DNA of 64,000 bases from Bacteroidia bacterium (GCA_025996865.1 BNTV01000001.1:62001-126000), one strand, 5' to 3'. Numbered from the stretch's first letter, positions 40,908 to 52,153 are shown. Program-made: numbers and translations. Notes: a model not told the origin generated them from the letters alone.

Positions 40908-43900
40908 TAAAGCAGCGCATCTTCGCCAGAATATCGACGCGATAAAGGCAGCCTTTACGCTCGACCGGGAGAACCGTGAAGCCACCACGGCGGAAAAAGA
41001 AATTTTACAGGCATACAGCGGTTTCGGAGCAATTAAAGAAGTGATAGACCCGCTGCCCAAAGACGGCGGAAAAACGACTCCATTAACTCCCTTAATTGAA
41101 GAACTGCATACCGTTCTAAGGGAAAACACTCCGAACGAACGGGAATACAAGCGGCATTTTGGCGGCATTAAGGATTCCATACTGTCAGCCTTTTATACCC
41201 CGCCTGTCATTGCCGACACCCTGATTGCATCGTTAGCGCAAAGTGGCATTACCCCCTTTCGTGCGATAGACCCCAGCGCCGGAGCAGGCGCATTTGCTGA
41301 CAGCCTTAGAAAGTTCGTCCCCAATGCCGAGATAACCTGTTTTGAAAAAGACCCGATGACAGGTATGATACTTAAACACCTGCGCCCGGAGGATAATGTA
41401 AGGGTACAGGGCTACGAAACCATCGAACCGAAGTATTCCGGCTATTACGATGTAGCGGCCAGTAATATCCCGTTTGGGGATGTCTCCATTTTTGATCCGG
41501 CATTCTCTACCCACAAAGACCCCGCCCGTCGGCAGGGTACACGTACACTACACAATTATTTCTTTATGAAATCGGTTGATACCGTCCGTGACGGTGGTAT
41601 CATCGCTTTTATCGCTTCGCAGGGCGTTCTTAACTCCGAACAAAACCGCCCCATCCGTGAATGGCTTGCTGGCAGATGTGATGTGATTTCTGCTATACGT
41701 CTGCCCAATAACCTCTTTACCGACCATGCCGGAACGGAAGTAGGTAGCGACCTTATTGTATTGCAGAAACGACCGCTGGGCGAATATCCCGTAACCGAGC
41801 GGCAGACGGATTTTATCGAATCCCGCAAGCTCTCGAACGGTATTTCTATAAATAACCTGTTCCAACAGTTAGACCGGGTAATCCAAACCGATGCCAAAGT
41901 CGGAACAGACCCTTATGGCAAACCCGCAATGGAATTTACACATTCCGGTGGCGAAACAGGTATCGCCGAAGACTTGCAGCGGATGCTGGGCGAGGACTTT
42001 TCCAAACACCTCGACCTGAATCGCTACCTCTCTTTTGCTCCCCAACGTGCGGAGCAAACGCAAGTCAGAAACGAAACTGCTCCGCAAGTTAAACCGGAGC
42101 AAAGTACAACAGTGGACATTGCAGGTGCTTCAAACAAAGTGGAAGCCGATGTTTCCACCTCACACCAGCAAAGACCACAGGAGGAAGAACGATTCCCTGA
42201 TGATCTCGATCCATTTTGGCAAGCCGTAGAAGAACACTTTGAAAATATGGGCAGTCGGGATAATGCACAAACAATTATCCCGACAGAAGAACAAGAAGCT
42301 ATCGAAAAAGCATGGGCGGAAGGGTATAATCTCGATACTTCCACCGGAGAGCTGACACCGATAACACCTACGGAGCCTTCTATGGATATCTCCCCGTCTA
42401 ATATTCCTGCCGATGAACCCACACCAAAAGACCTTGCGGAGTTTGGGGCATGGGCAGATGAAATTGACCGCCGGTTTATGGAAGAACATCCGCCACAGCC
42501 GGAAGACTACGGCATTATTGAGCCTGTACCGGAAGCTCAAGCCCAGGCGACTACGAAGCCGAAGCAAAGCGTACAGACAGCTTCGGCGGGTAATTTCAGC
42601 GGAACGCTGTTTGATATGGACGACCCCGCTATTCTTGCAAAGCCGACTACGGAGGCTACCCCACAGGTAAACGTACAACAAGAGCCGCTGATAACCCTTT
42701 ACGACTTGTTCGGCTTTTCCGAAGAAGAACGCAGTCAGGTAAGCCGCCCCCGCAGGCGGAAGAAAACAGCCAAGCCGAAACAAAGCAAACAGGAAGACCG
42801 CTTTATAGACTGGCGCGAGGAAATGATACTTGAAAGCATCGCACGCAAGGAAAAGGAGCAACAGTCAGGACAAACAATATCGGAGAATACACCGCTTGTT
42901 TATCCGGTTGAGGATGCCCGCAGAGCGGAGCAGCAAGAAGCGCTCCGGCGCGAACAGGAACGGGAAGAATATCTGAAACCTATCCCGTTCAAAGCGGAAA
43001 TACTACCGCATTACCGTGAGGGATCGCTCGTTTCGGACGAACATAACCGCATCGGCTATTTGAGGGATATGGACGGCTTACAGCCTATGTTTCATCCGTT
43101 GGAACTGACCGAAACACAGGAAAGGAAAGCCTCTATCTACGTTGAAATACGTGATACCTATTATCACCTCTACCAGAACGAAGCCGAACGGTTGGAAGCT
43201 AACCCTGCTCTCAGGGAGATGCTAAACCGCCTGTACGATAATTTCACAGACCGTTTCGGTCGGCTGAACGAGAAGAAAAACCTCGACTTGATTAAAATGG
43301 ACGCGCGGGGAACAGAAATCCTTTCGCTCGAACGCTATATTGACGGGGTAGCGCAGAAAGCCGATATTTTCCATCATCCGGTAGCGTTCAACCCGAATGA
43401 GATCACCGAGGTTGCCGATGCCCGTGAAGCATTAGTCGCCAGCCTGAACAAATATGCCGGGGTAAACCTGGAATATATGGCAGGGCTTACCGGAGGAACG
43501 AAAGATAATGTTTTGGAAGAACTGCACGGCAGTATTTATTTCAACCCGGAAATTAACGGCTATGAGATTGCCGATAAATACATAGCCGGAAATGTTATAG
43601 AGAAAGCCGACGGGGTGGAGCGTTTTCTGCGGGATAACCCCTCGCACGCTGCGGCAGAAGAATCCCTGCGGGCACTTCGGGAAGCCACCCCGAAACCTAT
43701 CGCGTTCGACGACCTTGATTTTAATTTCGGAGAGAGGTGGATTCCTAAAGGTATTTACGAAAAATACGCATCGCACCTGTTCGATACGGATGTTTCGATA
43801 AATTTCGCAGCCAACATCGACGAGTACAGCGTAAAGACTGACAGGACGAACGTAAAAATAACCGACCAGTATGCCGTAAAATCACAGAGCCGTACATTTA

Positions 43901-46900
43901 ACGGCATACACCTGATGAAACACGCCCTGCAAAATACTTCTCCCGACATTACCAAAAAGGTAAATAAACTCATCGACGGGAAGATGCAGGAGGTCAAAGT
44001 TCGCGATCCGGAAGCCATACAACTCGCCAATTCCAAAATAGACGAGATGCGCAGCGGCTTTTCCGACTGGCTGCGCGACCAGTCGCCGGAGTTTAAGGAC
44101 AGGTTGGCCGACCGCTATAACCGCACGTTTAACTGTTTTGTGCGCCCCAACTACGACGGCTCACACCAGACCTTTCCGGGGCTTGACCTGAGAGGGTTGG
44201 GTATAAAAGACCTGTATAAGAGTCAGAAAGATGCCGTCTGGATGGATAAGCTATTGGGCGGGAATATTTGCGACCATGAGGTCGGAGGGGGAAAAACCCT
44301 GATTATGTGTTGTGGGGCAATGGAGAAAAAACGTCTCGGATTGGCTAACAAACCCATGATTACAGGCTTGAAAGCCAATATTCATGAGATTGCCAAAACT
44401 TTTTGTACCGCCTATCCTAACGCAAAGGTTCTTTACCCCGGCAAGGAAGATTTTACTCCCAAAAACAGGGAGAGGATCTTCCGCGAGATAAAGAACAACG
44501 ATTGGGATGCCGTAATCTTAACACACGAACAGTTTGCCAAGATACCGCAATCCCCGGAACTGCAACGGGAAATATTGCAGACCGAACTCGATAGCGTTGA
44601 GGAAAATTTGCAGGTACTCAAAGACCAGGGCAAGGAAGTTTCCCGTGTCATGCTGAAAGGCTGCATACGGCGCAAACTTAATCTGGAAGCCAAACTGCAA
44701 ACGGTTATGCACACCATCGAAAACCGTAAGGATGATACGGTCGATTTTAAACACATGGGTATCGACCACCTCTATGTGGATGAATCGCACAAATTCAAAA
44801 ACCTTACATTCAATACCCGTCATGACCGGGTGGCTGGCCTCGGAAATCCCGAAGGCTCGCAAAGAGCGCTGAATATGCTGTTTGCCATCCGCACCATTCA
44901 GGAACGAACGGGGCGCGATTTGGGTGCTACCTTCCTTTCAGGTACAACCATATCTAATTCATTGACGGAATTATACCTGTTGTTTAAATATCTCCGTCCG
45001 CAGGAGATGGAACGCCAGAACCTCAAAACCTTTGATGCGTGGGCAGCCGTTTTCGCCAAAAAATCAATTGATTACGAGTTTTCGGTAACGAATGAGATTG
45101 TACAGAAAGAACGCTTCCGTTATTTTATCAAAGTGCCGGAACTGGCGGCTTTCTATTCGGAAATAACGGATTTCCGTACCGCCGCCGAGATTGGTATAGA
45201 CCGCCCGGAGAAAAACGAGATACTGCACAACATACCGCCAACGCCTGACCAGACGGCATTTATCGACCGTTTAGTGCAGTTTGCCAAAACCGGAGACGGG
45301 GAACTGTTGTTCCGGGGTAAACTGACCGATAGGGAAGATAAGGCAAAGATGTTGATTGCTACGGACTATGCCCGTAAAATGTCGCTCGATATGCGCATGG
45401 TCGATCCTGCCCGCTTCGGCGACCATGTGGACAACAAAGCCAGCCATTGCGCCCGGATGATTGCCGACTATTATTATAAATACGACCGGCATAAGGGTAC
45501 GCAGTTCGTATTCTCCGATCTCGGTACTTATAAAGCCGGAGAATGGAATGTGTATAGTGAAGTAAAACGTAAATTGGTAGAGGATCACGGCATACCCACC
45601 CATGAGGTGCGCTTTATTCAGGAAGCTGCCAGCAGTGAGAGTTTACGAAAACGCATGATAGGGGAAATGCAAGAGGGCAAAATACGTGTCATGTTCGGCT
45701 CAACTGAAATGCTCGGAACGGGCGTGAATGCACAGAAAAAGTGCGTTGCTATTCATCATCTTGACTGCCCTTGGCGACCGTCAGACCTGACCCAGCGCGA
45801 TGGACGAGGTATCCGTACCGGTAATGAAGTCGCCAAATATTACGCTGACAATAAGGTTGATGTTGTATTGTATGCGGTCGAAAAGTCGCTGGATGCTTAT
45901 AAATTCGGGTTGCTCCATAACAAACAGCTTTTTATCCAACAACTAAAGTCCAACAATATGGGAGCACGTACCATTGACGAGGGCGCAATGGATGAAAAAA
46001 CAGGCATGAATTTCTCCGAATACGTGGCAATCCTTTCCGGCAATACAGAATTGTTGGAGAAAGCTCGTTTGGAAAAGAAAATCACCACACTGGAAAGCGA
46101 ACGGCAGGCATTCGTGCGGGGCAAATCATCCAGCCGTTACAAGTTGGATGATATTTTGGAAAAAGTGGAGAAAAACAGCGGTTTGATAGAACGCATCGGC
46201 AAAGATTTGGAGAATTTCAAAAGTCGGGTACAACTTAATGAGGACGGCTCGTATAGAAATCCAATCCAACTGGACGGCGTTCAGGGTGGCGATATTAAAT
46301 TTATCGGCAAACACCTGAACCACATTGCCGATACTGCCCGCACCGGAAATGAGTTTGACAGGATTGGCAGCCTGTACGGTTTCGACCTGCTTGTTAAAAG
46401 TGAAACCACGCAAAAAGAGGGTTTTGATGCTGTGCAAAACCGCTTTTATGTTCGGGGTGAAGGGAATTACCTGTATCAATATAACTACGGTAGTCTGGCT
46501 TCCGACCCACGCTTGGCGGCACAGAATTTTATCAACGCTCTGGGAACTATTGAGCCTGCACTGGAAAAGTTTCGAAATGAGAATGAGAAGCTGTCGAAAG
46601 ATATTCCAATACTCAAAGAAGTGGTTGAAGGTACATGGCGTAAAGAGCCGGAACTGGCTACTTTGAGGGACGAATTTAAGGAGTTAGACCGGCAGATACA
46701 GCTTTCCCTTAAACCGATAGAAGAAAGCGAAGGACAGCCTGTAAATGAGATTACAACCGATAAAAAACAATCTCCGGAAGATAATCGCCAACCCTCGCAA
46801 GGGAACGGCGCACAGCCTTACATTCCTGCACGGCTTAGGGAGATAGCCGATAACTCCGGTGGACGTTTCGTTATTGGAACAGTAGGCAGTAGCCCACCCA

Positions 46901-46938
46901 AAGTCGAAAATCCTGCGCCAAAAGGAATTAAGTTATAA
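40894..46938 (+). CDS. giant N6-DNA-methylase/SNF2-type helicase fusion
   Basis: 2014 aa from the ATG at 40894 ([21 protein letters not shown]). Domain order: methyltransferase (about 100-360) with [11 protein letters not shown] for the AdoMet site and SNIPFGD as motif IV; a long charged, repeat-poor linker (400-700); a middle region; a helicase with EVGGGKTL (about 1130), DESHKFKN (about 1296) and C-terminal motifs including [13 protein letters not shown] (about 1630). This DarB/antirestriction-like family accompanies conjugative elements and may modify or protect transferred DNA. Confidence 0.88.
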   Translation: MARFNKAAHLRQNIDAIKAAFTLDRENREATTAEKEILQAYSGFGAIKEVIDPLPKDGGKTTPLTPLIEELHTVLRENTPNEREYKRHFGGIKDSILSAFYTPPVIADTLIASLAQSGITPFRAIDPSAGAGAFADSLRKFVPNAEITCFEKDPMTGMILKHLRPEDNVRVQGYETIEPKYSGYYDVAASNIPFGDVSIFDPAFSTHKDPARRQGTRTLHNYFFMKSVDTVRDGGIIAFIASQGVLNSEQNRPIREWLAGRCDVISAIRLPNNLFTDHAGTEVGSDLIVLQKRPLGEYPVTERQTDFIESRKLSNGISINNLFQQLDRVIQTDAKVGTDPYGKPAMEFTHSGGETGIAEDLQRMLGEDFSKHLDLNRYLSFAPQRAEQTQVRNETAPQVKPEQSTTVDIAGASNKVEADVSTSHQQRPQEEERFPDDLDPFWQAVEEHFENMGSRDNAQTIIPTEEQEAIEKAWAEGYNLDTSTGELTPITPTEPSMDISPSNIPADEPTPKDLAEFGAWADEIDRRFMEEHPPQPEDYGIIEPVPEAQAQATTKPKQSVQTASAGNFSGTLFDMDDPAILAKPTTEATPQVNVQQEPLITLYDLFGFSEEERSQVSRPRRRKKTAKPKQSKQEDRFIDWREEMILESIARKEKEQQSGQTISENTPLVYPVEDARRAEQQEALRREQEREEYLKPIPFKAEILPHYREGSLVSDEHNRIGYLRDMDGLQPMFHPLELTETQERKASIYVEIRDTYYHLYQNEAERLEANPALREMLNRLYDNFTDRFGRLNEKKNLDLIKMDARGTEILSLERYIDGVAQKADIFHHPVAFNPNEITEVADAREALVASLNKYAGVNLEYMAGLTGGTKDNVLEELHGSIYFNPEINGYEIADKYIAGNVIEKADGVERFLRDNPSHAAAEESLRALREATPKPIAFDDLDFNFGERWIPKGIYEKYASHLFDTDVSINFAANIDEYSVKTDRTNVKITDQYAVKSQSRTFNGIHLMKHALQNTSPDITKKVNKLIDGKMQEVKVRDPEAIQLANSKIDEMRSGFSDWLRDQSPEFKDRLADRYNRTFNCFVRPNYDGSHQTFPGLDLRGLGIKDLYKSQKDAVWMDKLLGGNICDHEVGGGKTLIMCCGAMEKKRLGLANKPMITGLKANIHEIAKTFCTAYPNAKVLYPGKEDFTPKNRERIFREIKNNDWDAVILTHEQFAKIPQSPELQREILQTELDSVEENLQVLKDQGKEVSRVMLKGCIRRKLNLEAKLQTVMHTIENRKDDTVDFKHMGIDHLYVDESHKFKNLTFNTRHDRVAGLGNPEGSQRALNMLFAIRTIQERTGRDLGATFLSGTTISNSLTELYLLFKYLRPQEMERQNLKTFDAWAAVFAKKSIDYEFSVTNEIVQKERFRYFIKVPELAAFYSEITDFRTAAEIGIDRPEKNEILHNIPPTPDQTAFIDRLVQFAKTGDGELLFRGKLTDREDKAKMLIATDYARKMSLDMRMVDPARFGDHVDNKASHCARMIADYYYKYDRHKGTQFVFSDLGTYKAGEWNVYSEVKRKLVEDHGIPTHEVRFIQEAASSESLRKRMIGEMQEGKIRVMFGSTEMLGTGVNAQKKCVAIHHLDCPWRPSDLTQRDGRGIRTGNEVAKYYADNKVDVVLYAVEKSLDAYKFGLLHNKQLFIQQLKSNNMGARTIDEGAMDEKTGMNFSEYVAILSGNTELLEKARLEKKITTLESERQAFVRGKSSSRYKLDDILEKVEKNSGLIERIGKDLENFKSRVQLNEDGSYRNPIQLDGVQGGDIKFIGKHLNHIADTARTGNEFDRIGSLYGFDLLVKSETTQKEGFDAVQNRFYVRGEGNYLYQYNYGSLASDPRLAAQNFINALGTIEPALEKFRNENEKLSKDIPILKEVVEGTWRKEPELATLRDEFKELDRQIQLSLKPIEESEGQPVNEITTDKKQSPEDNRQPSQGNGAQPYIPARLREIADNSGGRFVIGTVGSSPPKVENPAPKGIKL

Positions 46939-46966
46939 AGGAAGAGAAGTTGTCGGAAAATTTAAG

Positions 46967-47005
46967 CTGCACCCCAAAAGTTTATCTCTAACTTTTGGGG
47001 TGTAG
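46967..47005. repeat. 16-bp inverted repeat resembling paired IS ends
   Basis: CTGCACCCCAAAAGTT (46967-46982) and AACTTTTGGGGTGTAG (46990-47005) pair with one G-T mismatch around a 7-nt loop. The CACCCCAAAAGTT word resembles terminal repeats of IS3-family elements. It may now act as a terminator for the helicase gene and the convergent ferredoxin gene, though no T-run follows. Confidence 0.5.
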
Positions 47006-47025
47006 TTCAAAATTGAGCGATATAG

Positions 47026-47304
47026 CTATTTCCTATTTACTAATTCCAAAGCATTAAATTTGCATGCAATAATACAATCTCTGCATGCGGTACATTTTTC
47101 GGGGTTCTTTAAAACAACACGCCGTCCCTCCTCATTATCCAAAATTTCCAATGCCTTATGACGGCATTTTTTTATGCAAGCCCGGCATCCTGAACAATTA
47201 TCATCAATAACATGTATGACCTTGCTTTTTGCACGTTTATTTCTAAAGTAGCTGAGGATAATAATGAGTAAAACTACACTCGCTATAATTATATATTTAG
47301 TCAT
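47026..47304 (-). CDS. membrane-anchored ferredoxin, two 4Fe-4S clusters
   Basis: 92 aa. An N-terminal TM helix (about 3-20), a basic stretch RNKRAKSK that keeps the rest cytoplasmic, then CSGCRACIKKC and CTACRDCIIAC, both complete 4Fe-4S motifs. Positive-inside topology places the clusters in the cytoplasm, unlike the lipoprotein ferredoxin at 24202. It follows the AraC gene in the same direction, 92 bp apart. Confidence 0.75.
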   Translation of the reverse strand: MTKYIIIASVVLLIIILSYFRNKRAKSKVIHVIDDNCSGCRACIKKCRHKALEILDNEEGRRVVLKNPEKCTACRDCIIACKFNALELVNRK

Positions 47305-47396
47305 TCTCTTACAAGTAATTTATAACGTATTTTGTGCCTGCAAAATTAGGATATAATCACCTGCCGGAAAATAGAGAAATAAAGGAATAAGTTGGA

Positions 47397-48278
47397 CTAT
47401 TCGTGGAATTTGCCTCTGAAAGTGCCGGGCGGCATTCCGACTGTTTTTGAAAACAGTCGGGAAAAATAGGTGTGGTCTTCATAGCCTAACCTGAATGCGA
47501 TCTCTTTCACATCAAAGTCTGTATAATAAAGTAGACGCTTGGCTTCTAATGTAACCTGTTGATGTATCCAATGACTAACAGTAAAGCCTGTAACATTTTT
47601 GACAGATTCGTTCAGATGCGAAAGCGAGTAGTTCAGCATTTTAGCATACTCGGAGGGACTTTTTGTCGATTTATAATTTTCTGTCAGCAATCTTTTGAAT
47701 CGGTGAGCTATCCATGCCGACCGTGATTTATTATGCAATGTGTTTTCTTTTTGACTGGCGTATTGTTCGGCAATAACCCCAATAAAGACATTCGCCAAAC
47801 TTAGAATAACATCTTTGCCGAATATAGTTGGCTCTGCCTGTATCACGGAATGGAGCAACCTGGCAGTTTCCCCCATTTTTGCCATAGCAGAGGTGTCCAA
47901 TGCGAGTGGTTTTTGTGTTGCAAATTGTCCCTCAAACAGGCTCTTGTAACCATTCCCGACCAACATAGGATCAATAGCCAAAAACCAACCTCTTGCGGCT
48001 GAAATTGAAGTCGCAAAATGTACTTGCCCGGGGCAAACATATAAAACAGATTTTTTTTGCAGTTCCAATTCTTCAAAATCCACTGTAAACAAAGCTGATG
48101 CATCATCCATAAACAAGAACATATAATAATCATCCCGATGAAGTACATTCTTACTCGACTTCATCATGATTTCGTCATGTTCATCTTTAACTTCTATATA
48201 ATTGAATTCCAATCCGAGTGGAGATTGACTCTCCATTCGATGAACCGGAATGACTTCTCGTTCAGTCTGCATAGTCAT
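47397..48278 (-). CDS. AraC-family transcriptional regulator
   Basis: 293 aa from the ATG at 48278 (MTMQTEREVIPVHRM); the frame opens at a TTG inside the -7 box, which cannot be the start. N-terminal cupin-like sensing domain (about 30-170), then an AraC HTH pair: LSHLNESVKNVTGFTV and DVKEIAFRLGYEDHTYFSRLF. A -7 element TATCTTTG lies at 48297-48304 on the minus strand, so the leader is very short. Target genes are not evident; the adjacent ferredoxin is the nearest candidate. Confidence 0.88.
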   Translation of the reverse strand: MTMQTEREVIPVHRMESQSPLGLEFNYIEVKDEHDEIMMKSSKNVLHRDDYYMFLFMDDASALFTVDFEELELQKKSVLYVCPGQVHFATSISAARGWFLAIDPMLVGNGYKSLFEGQFATQKPLALDTSAMAKMGETARLLHSVIQAEPTIFGKDVILSLANVFIGVIAEQYASQKENTLHNKSRSAWIAHRFKRLLTENYKSTKSPSEYAKMLNYSLSHLNESVKNVTGFTVSHWIHQQVTLEAKRLLYYTDFDVKEIAFRLGYEDHTYFSRLFSKTVGMPPGTFRGKFHE

Positions 48279-48329
48279 ACTTTTTATTCTTGGGAGCAAA
48301 GATACGTTCTTAAAATGAATTTTTATTTT

Positions 48330-48647
48330 TTACTTATTCCCTTTCTTATTCATATTCCGAAAACTACTGAAATGTTTTTCTATAAACCGTATAACATCAG
48401 ATTCCTTATAATAGGTTTTGTGGTATATCATCTGAAAGGGCAGTTCACAGGAAGAACGGTAGCGTTGCAGGGTGCGCTTGCTCACGTTCAACATCTGGCA
48501 GAGGTCGAAATTGTCCAGCAGCATATCGCCATCGGGAAGGAGTGTCCTATTTTGCACAGGTGCGGGCGACTGCCTCTTTTCAAGCTGATCGAACCTCTCC
48601 ATGATACGCCGCATCCAGCCGTCGAAATGGTCTTTATCTATAAACAT
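48330..48647 (-). CDS. HTH protein, excisionase (Xis2d-like)
   Basis: 105 aa. The core LLDNFDLCQMLNVSKRTLQRYRSS, then LPFQMIYHKTYYKESDVIRFI, is the winged helix of MerR/excisionase-fold HTH_17 proteins. Together with the next gene it forms the usual xis pair of CTnDOT-type elements, where Xis2c and Xis2d bend DNA for excision and also activate tra. The start is 3 bp after the stop of the second HTH gene. Confidence 0.75.
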   Translation of the reverse strand: MFIDKDHFDGWMRRIMERFDQLEKRQSPAPVQNRTLLPDGDMLLDNFDLCQMLNVSKRTLQRYRSSCELPFQMIYHKTYYKESDVIRFIEKHFSSFRNMNKKGNK

Positions 48648-48649
48648 GG

Positions 48650-48991
48650 TCAGTCTTTTGGTAAAGTCATCAATCCTTTGGCGGCCAGTTCGTCTAACGA
48701 ATCGCCACTGCGCAAGATACGTTTTTCTTCCAGCAGTCGCTTTATTTCCGAAATGGCATAATAAATTTTCCTGCCTACCAGCGAATAGGCAATCACTCCG
48801 TTGCTGCGATAACGTTGAAGGGTGCGGCGACTGATTTTCAGGTAAGCACAGACCGTTTCGTTATCCAGCCAGATTTCCTGTAAAGGGGGATTTCCAGGCT
48901 TTGTATTACCGTGACAGATGTGCTTCCCGATGGCCTCTATCTTATCCATGAGCGCCTGAAAACTTCCCGATTTCATAATTATTACTTCCAT
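48650..48991 (-). CDS. HTH protein, excisionase (Xis2c-like)
   Basis: 113 aa. WLDNETVCAYLKISRRTLQRYRSN and IAYSLVGRKIYYAISEIKRLL give the same excisionase-fold HTH as the gene after it (shared RRTLQRYRS/KRTLQRYRS). First gene of a two-gene unit. In related ICEs an integrase is close by; none is found within 12 kb to the right. Start at the first ATG (48991); an internal ATG at residue 6 is also possible. Confidence 0.75.
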   Translation of the reverse strand: MEVIIMKSGSFQALMDKIEAIGKHICHGNTKPGNPPLQEIWLDNETVCAYLKISRRTLQRYRSNGVIAYSLVGRKIYYAISEIKRLLEEKRILRSGDSLDELAAKGLMTLPKD

Positions 48992-49508
48992 AATTCTTTG
49001 TTTTATTGATACATGGCAAAGGTCGGGAGGATAAATTACCCGTATTCACAACTTGGGTGAACTATTTTCAAACTATTTTCTTTTATGCTGATTATATGGT
49101 ATTTACCGCATAGAAAACATTTTTTTTTCTATGATATTTTCATTGAAAATTGGGTGTTCTTTTTCTTGATTATTCGATAATCTGATATTATATAGCTATT
49201 TAAGAAGAAAAGAATCTTAGAATTTTTTTTTTCGAAAATTCAGAAACGGGTAAAATGTTCACTAAAGGTGGGAAATTAGATAATTCAGCATAATAAAATC
49301 AGAAATACCCAATTGGGTAATTATAATATTTAAACCTTATTTCTTTTGGAAGAATTGTTCAGGTTATAAGTAATTAGTGCTAAATGTATCATGTACTAAA
49401 ATTTGACTTGAAAGGACTTTATTATCTTAAACATATTTGTACGTTTGCACCAGAAGATTAGAATAATAGCGGATTAATTCCGTTAGATATAACATAACGT
49501 TCGCATAA
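48992..49508. other. AT-rich intergenic region upstream of the xis pair
   Basis: No gene seen. It contains a perfect 14-bp palindrome TACCCAATTGGGTA (49306-49319), with further ACCC/GGGT words nearby (CACAACTTGGGTG at about 49048, AATTGGGTGTTC at about 49146), which suggests several sites for one regulator of the divergent xis and reductase genes. TACGTTTG (49440-49447) is a plus-strand -7-like element. Confidence 0.45.
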
Positions 49509-49633
49509 CGTCTCGTCACGAAAACTGGTAATTTTCTAAAAGAAGTGAGACAGATGCGCAATGTTCATGCTATACGAAAGTATGGCGTGGACTTGCTCGT
49601 TTTCTTCTTTGGGCATACCAGTGCCTCGTGACG
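49509..49633 (+). ncRNA. 125-nt rod-like hairpin, candidate structured leader RNA
   Basis: GTCACGA (49515-49521) pairs with TCGTGAC, and ACTGGTA pairs with TACCAGT (about 49615-49621). Further in, AAAGAAG pairs with CTTCTTT, and a 13-bp apical stem GTTCATGCTATAC / GTATGGCGTGGAC closes a GAAA tetraloop. In the apical stem every non-Watson-Crick pair is a G-U on the plus strand, which favours an RNA made from that strand. It lies between a -7-like element and the reductase gene, so a leader or attenuator is likely. Confidence 0.5.
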
Positions 49634-49711
49634 GAACAGTGTGAGTTCCACGTATTTTTGCGTATTACTCCGGCGAACATAACAAGAGTAAATAACGCAA
49701 ATATTATCAAG

Positions 49712-50242
49712 ATGAAAAAGATTATCCTTTACATCGCCGCGTCTATTGACGGACGAATCGCTGAACCTGACGGCGGCATCGAATGGCTTTCGGAATTTCC
49801 CATTACTAAAGAAATGAATTACGGCTATAAGGAGTTTATGGCTTCGATTGATACTATTATTATGGGCGGTCGTTCTTGGCGTGAATTGTCAAACATGGAC
49901 GCGATGGGTGCGTATGCCAACAAAGCAGTCTATGTGGTTTCTCGCCACGATTGGGGTGAAAAAGGAAACATTAAATTCATTACGGAAAATGTAATTGAAC
50001 GAATTGTCGATCTGCGTAATGAAACAAGAAAGGACATTTGGCTATTTGGTGGTGGCGAGTTAGTTTCTATGCTGCTGGCTGCCGATTTGGTGGACGAAAT
50101 GCGGATAGCCTATATTCCTGTTGTTCTTGGTAAAGGAGTTCCTTTATTTCCTGAACAACCTAAAGAATCAAAATGGGAATTAATAGAAAGTAAAAACTAT
50201 TCTTCCGGCATTGTAATGGTCGAATATCAGAAGAAAAAATGA
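49712..50242 (+). CDS. RibD C-terminal/dihydrofolate-reductase-like protein
   Basis: 176 aa from the ATG at 49712 (MKKIILYIAASIDGRIAEPDG). The NAD(P)H-binding and substrate pattern of the RibD_C family is complete: AASIDGRIA, IIMGGRSWREL, IWLFGGGELVSMLL and IAYIPVVLGKG. The reaction is a reduction of a pyrimidine- or pteridine-like substrate; many such ICE-borne genes have unknown substrates. Stand-alone gene downstream of the rod hairpin. The longer upstream frame overlaps the hairpin and is rejected. Confidence 0.85.
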   Translation: MKKIILYIAASIDGRIAEPDGGIEWLSEFPITKEMNYGYKEFMASIDTIIMGGRSWRELSNMDAMGAYANKAVYVVSRHDWGEKGNIKFITENVIERIVDLRNETRKDIWLFGGGELVSMLLAADLVDEMRIAYIPVVLGKGVPLFPEQPKESKWELIESKNYSSGIVMVEYQKKK

Positions 50243-50345
50243 TTCACTTTTGGGAAAAACTTAAATTCATTCCCCCAATAATGAAGTTCATAAGATATTC
50301 AGGAGTTTTTTCATGAATCTTCCGTAAAAAATCTACTTTTGAACT

Positions 50346-51371
50346 ATGATACGAATTAAAAAGATAAATTTAAAACATGCGCTTATTTTTCTGTTTGCCA
50401 CACTGCTCTACGCTTTGTGCCAAATGCTTTTCAGCGCTATTATGATGAAAGAAGATTTAGGGGATAAATTTCTGATTCAGTTGTTATCTCACTATGTCGT
50501 AATCTTTACCATGTGTATCGCAGATTACATATTATTACTATTCCTGAATAAATATATACCCTATTCCAAAAACATATTATTCCGTATCATAGCGGACTTT
50601 GTGGGGGTAATCGTAATATGCCTGATTGTATTAGGTATGTTTAATTACCTGATATACGATGTACTTCTTATTTCAAAAGATGGACTGCCTTCTTTCCTTG
50701 TCAAATTTGCATTTGGAATGACAAACAATATTCCTATCCTGTTGGCATTTGAACTGATCCACTACTTCCAGTCCGAACAAAAAGCCATTGCCGATTCGGA
50801 AAAAGCAAAACGTGAAGCACTGCTGTTTGAGCACGAAACGCTGAGGGCGCAGATAAACCCGCATTTTCTGTTTAATTCGCTGAACGTATTATCGTCATTA
50901 ATATATATGAATCCGAATAATGCGAATAAGTTTACCAAAGCCTTGTCAAAGACTTATCGGTATGTACTTTCCCTAAATAGGCGACCGATGGTTTCTGTTG
51001 AAGAAGATTTGGATGCACTGGAATCATACATCTTCCTAATGGAAATGAGATTTGAAAACTCTTTTACTTTTACGGTAAACAAAACGTGCGCCAATGAAAG
51101 TAACATGATTATTCCCCTTACCCTTCAATTACTGATAGAAAATGTATTCAAGCACAATGTCGCAACGGAAGAAATGCCATTGGATATAAAAATTACTATC
51201 GGAAGTGAATACATTACAGTAGAGAACAATATCCAACCCTCGAATGATACGGATAAAGGAGGAATCGGGTTGAAATATCTCACAAAGCAATATAAATTGT
51301 ATGCCAAAGATGTAGTTGTCGAGCATACACCCCAAATGTTTATTGTAAAAATCCCCTATATACAGCTATGA
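50346..51371 (+). CDS. LytS-type sensor histidine kinase
   Basis: 341 aa. Four TM helices (about 10-34, 42-68, 78-105, 115-140), then the His_kinase domain with phosphoacceptor in RAQINPHFLFNSLNVL (about 178) and an ATPase region (PLTLQLLIENVFKHN and GIGLKYLTKQY). It overlaps the LytTR regulator by 4 bp (ATGA). The TM bundle has little external sequence, so it probably senses membrane state or small hydrophobic compounds. Confidence 0.9.
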   Translation: MIRIKKINLKHALIFLFATLLYALCQMLFSAIMMKEDLGDKFLIQLLSHYVVIFTMCIADYILLLFLNKYIPYSKNILFRIIADFVGVIVICLIVLGMFNYLIYDVLLISKDGLPSFLVKFAFGMTNNIPILLAFELIHYFQSEQKAIADSEKAKREALLFEHETLRAQINPHFLFNSLNVLSSLIYMNPNNANKFTKALSKTYRYVLSLNRRPMVSVEEDLDALESYIFLMEMRFENSFTFTVNKTCANESNMIIPLTLQLLIENVFKHNVATEEMPLDIKITIGSEYITVENNIQPSNDTDKGGIGLKYLTKQYKLYAKDVVVEHTPQMFIVKIPYIQL

Positions 51372-52123
51372 AGTACCTGATAGTAGAAGATGAGCGATTT
51401 GCATACGAAGAGTTAAAACGTATGATGACGGAATTACGTCCCTGTTATTCGTTGGAAAAGCGGACGAAAACAGTCATAGATACCATTGCGTTTCTGAAAA
51501 CTTCTACTGTCGATTTAATACTTTTAGATATCCGTCTTGCCGACGGCAACTGCTTCGAGATATTTAATCATGTAGAAGTTTCTACGCCTGTAATATTTAC
51601 CACCGCTTATGATGAACACGCTATTAAGGCATTCAAACTGAATAGTATTGATTACCTGTTAAAACCTTTTGACGAGAAGGAATTAGAAGCGGCATTAACC
51701 AAATTTGAGAATATCTTCCATACTGATTCTCACAAAACCGATCCGAAGAGCTTCGAGCAGTTATTGGTTACCAAAAACAAAAACCGTTTCCTTATATCGA
51801 AAGGAGAAAACTATCATTATATAGAAACAGCGGATATTGCTCATTTTTACAGTGAAGAAGGGGTTGTATTCCTACATACTTTTCACAATAAACGGTATAT
51901 CATCAATTACACGTTAGACCAATTAGAACAGCAGCTTGATAGCCGTATGTTTTTCCGTGTATCGCGTAATTGTATCGGCAATGTGAAGTCAATCGAGAAT
52001 GTTGCCAAATACTTTAACAGTCGCTTGAAACTCTCCTTCCAACCTGCCTGTCCACACGAGGTCTTAGTCAGCCGTGTACGTGTGCCCGACTTCCTAAAAT
52101 GGATGGATGGGATTCTGGAATAA
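51368..52123 (+). CDS. LytTR-family response regulator
   Basis: 251 aa. Receiver domain with phosphoacceptor in LILLDIRLADG (about residue 56) and YLLKPFDEKEL; a C-terminal LytTR domain (about 140-245) with FRVSRNCIGNVKSIENV. It should bind direct repeats upstream of the outer-membrane protein gene and the efflux operon that follow. A terminator separates it from them. Confidence 0.9.
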   Translation: MKYLIVEDERFAYEELKRMMTELRPCYSLEKRTKTVIDTIAFLKTSTVDLILLDIRLADGNCFEIFNHVEVSTPVIFTTAYDEHAIKAFKLNSIDYLLKPFDEKELEAALTKFENIFHTDSHKTDPKSFEQLLVTKNKNRFLISKGENYHYIETADIAHFYSEEGVVFLHTFHNKRYIINYTLDQLEQQLDSRMFFRVSRNCIGNVKSIENVAKYFNSRLKLSFQPACPHEVLVSRVRVPDFLKWMDGILE

Positions 52124-52153
52124 CCCCAAAATAACTATTCTTCTTTTTGAATA

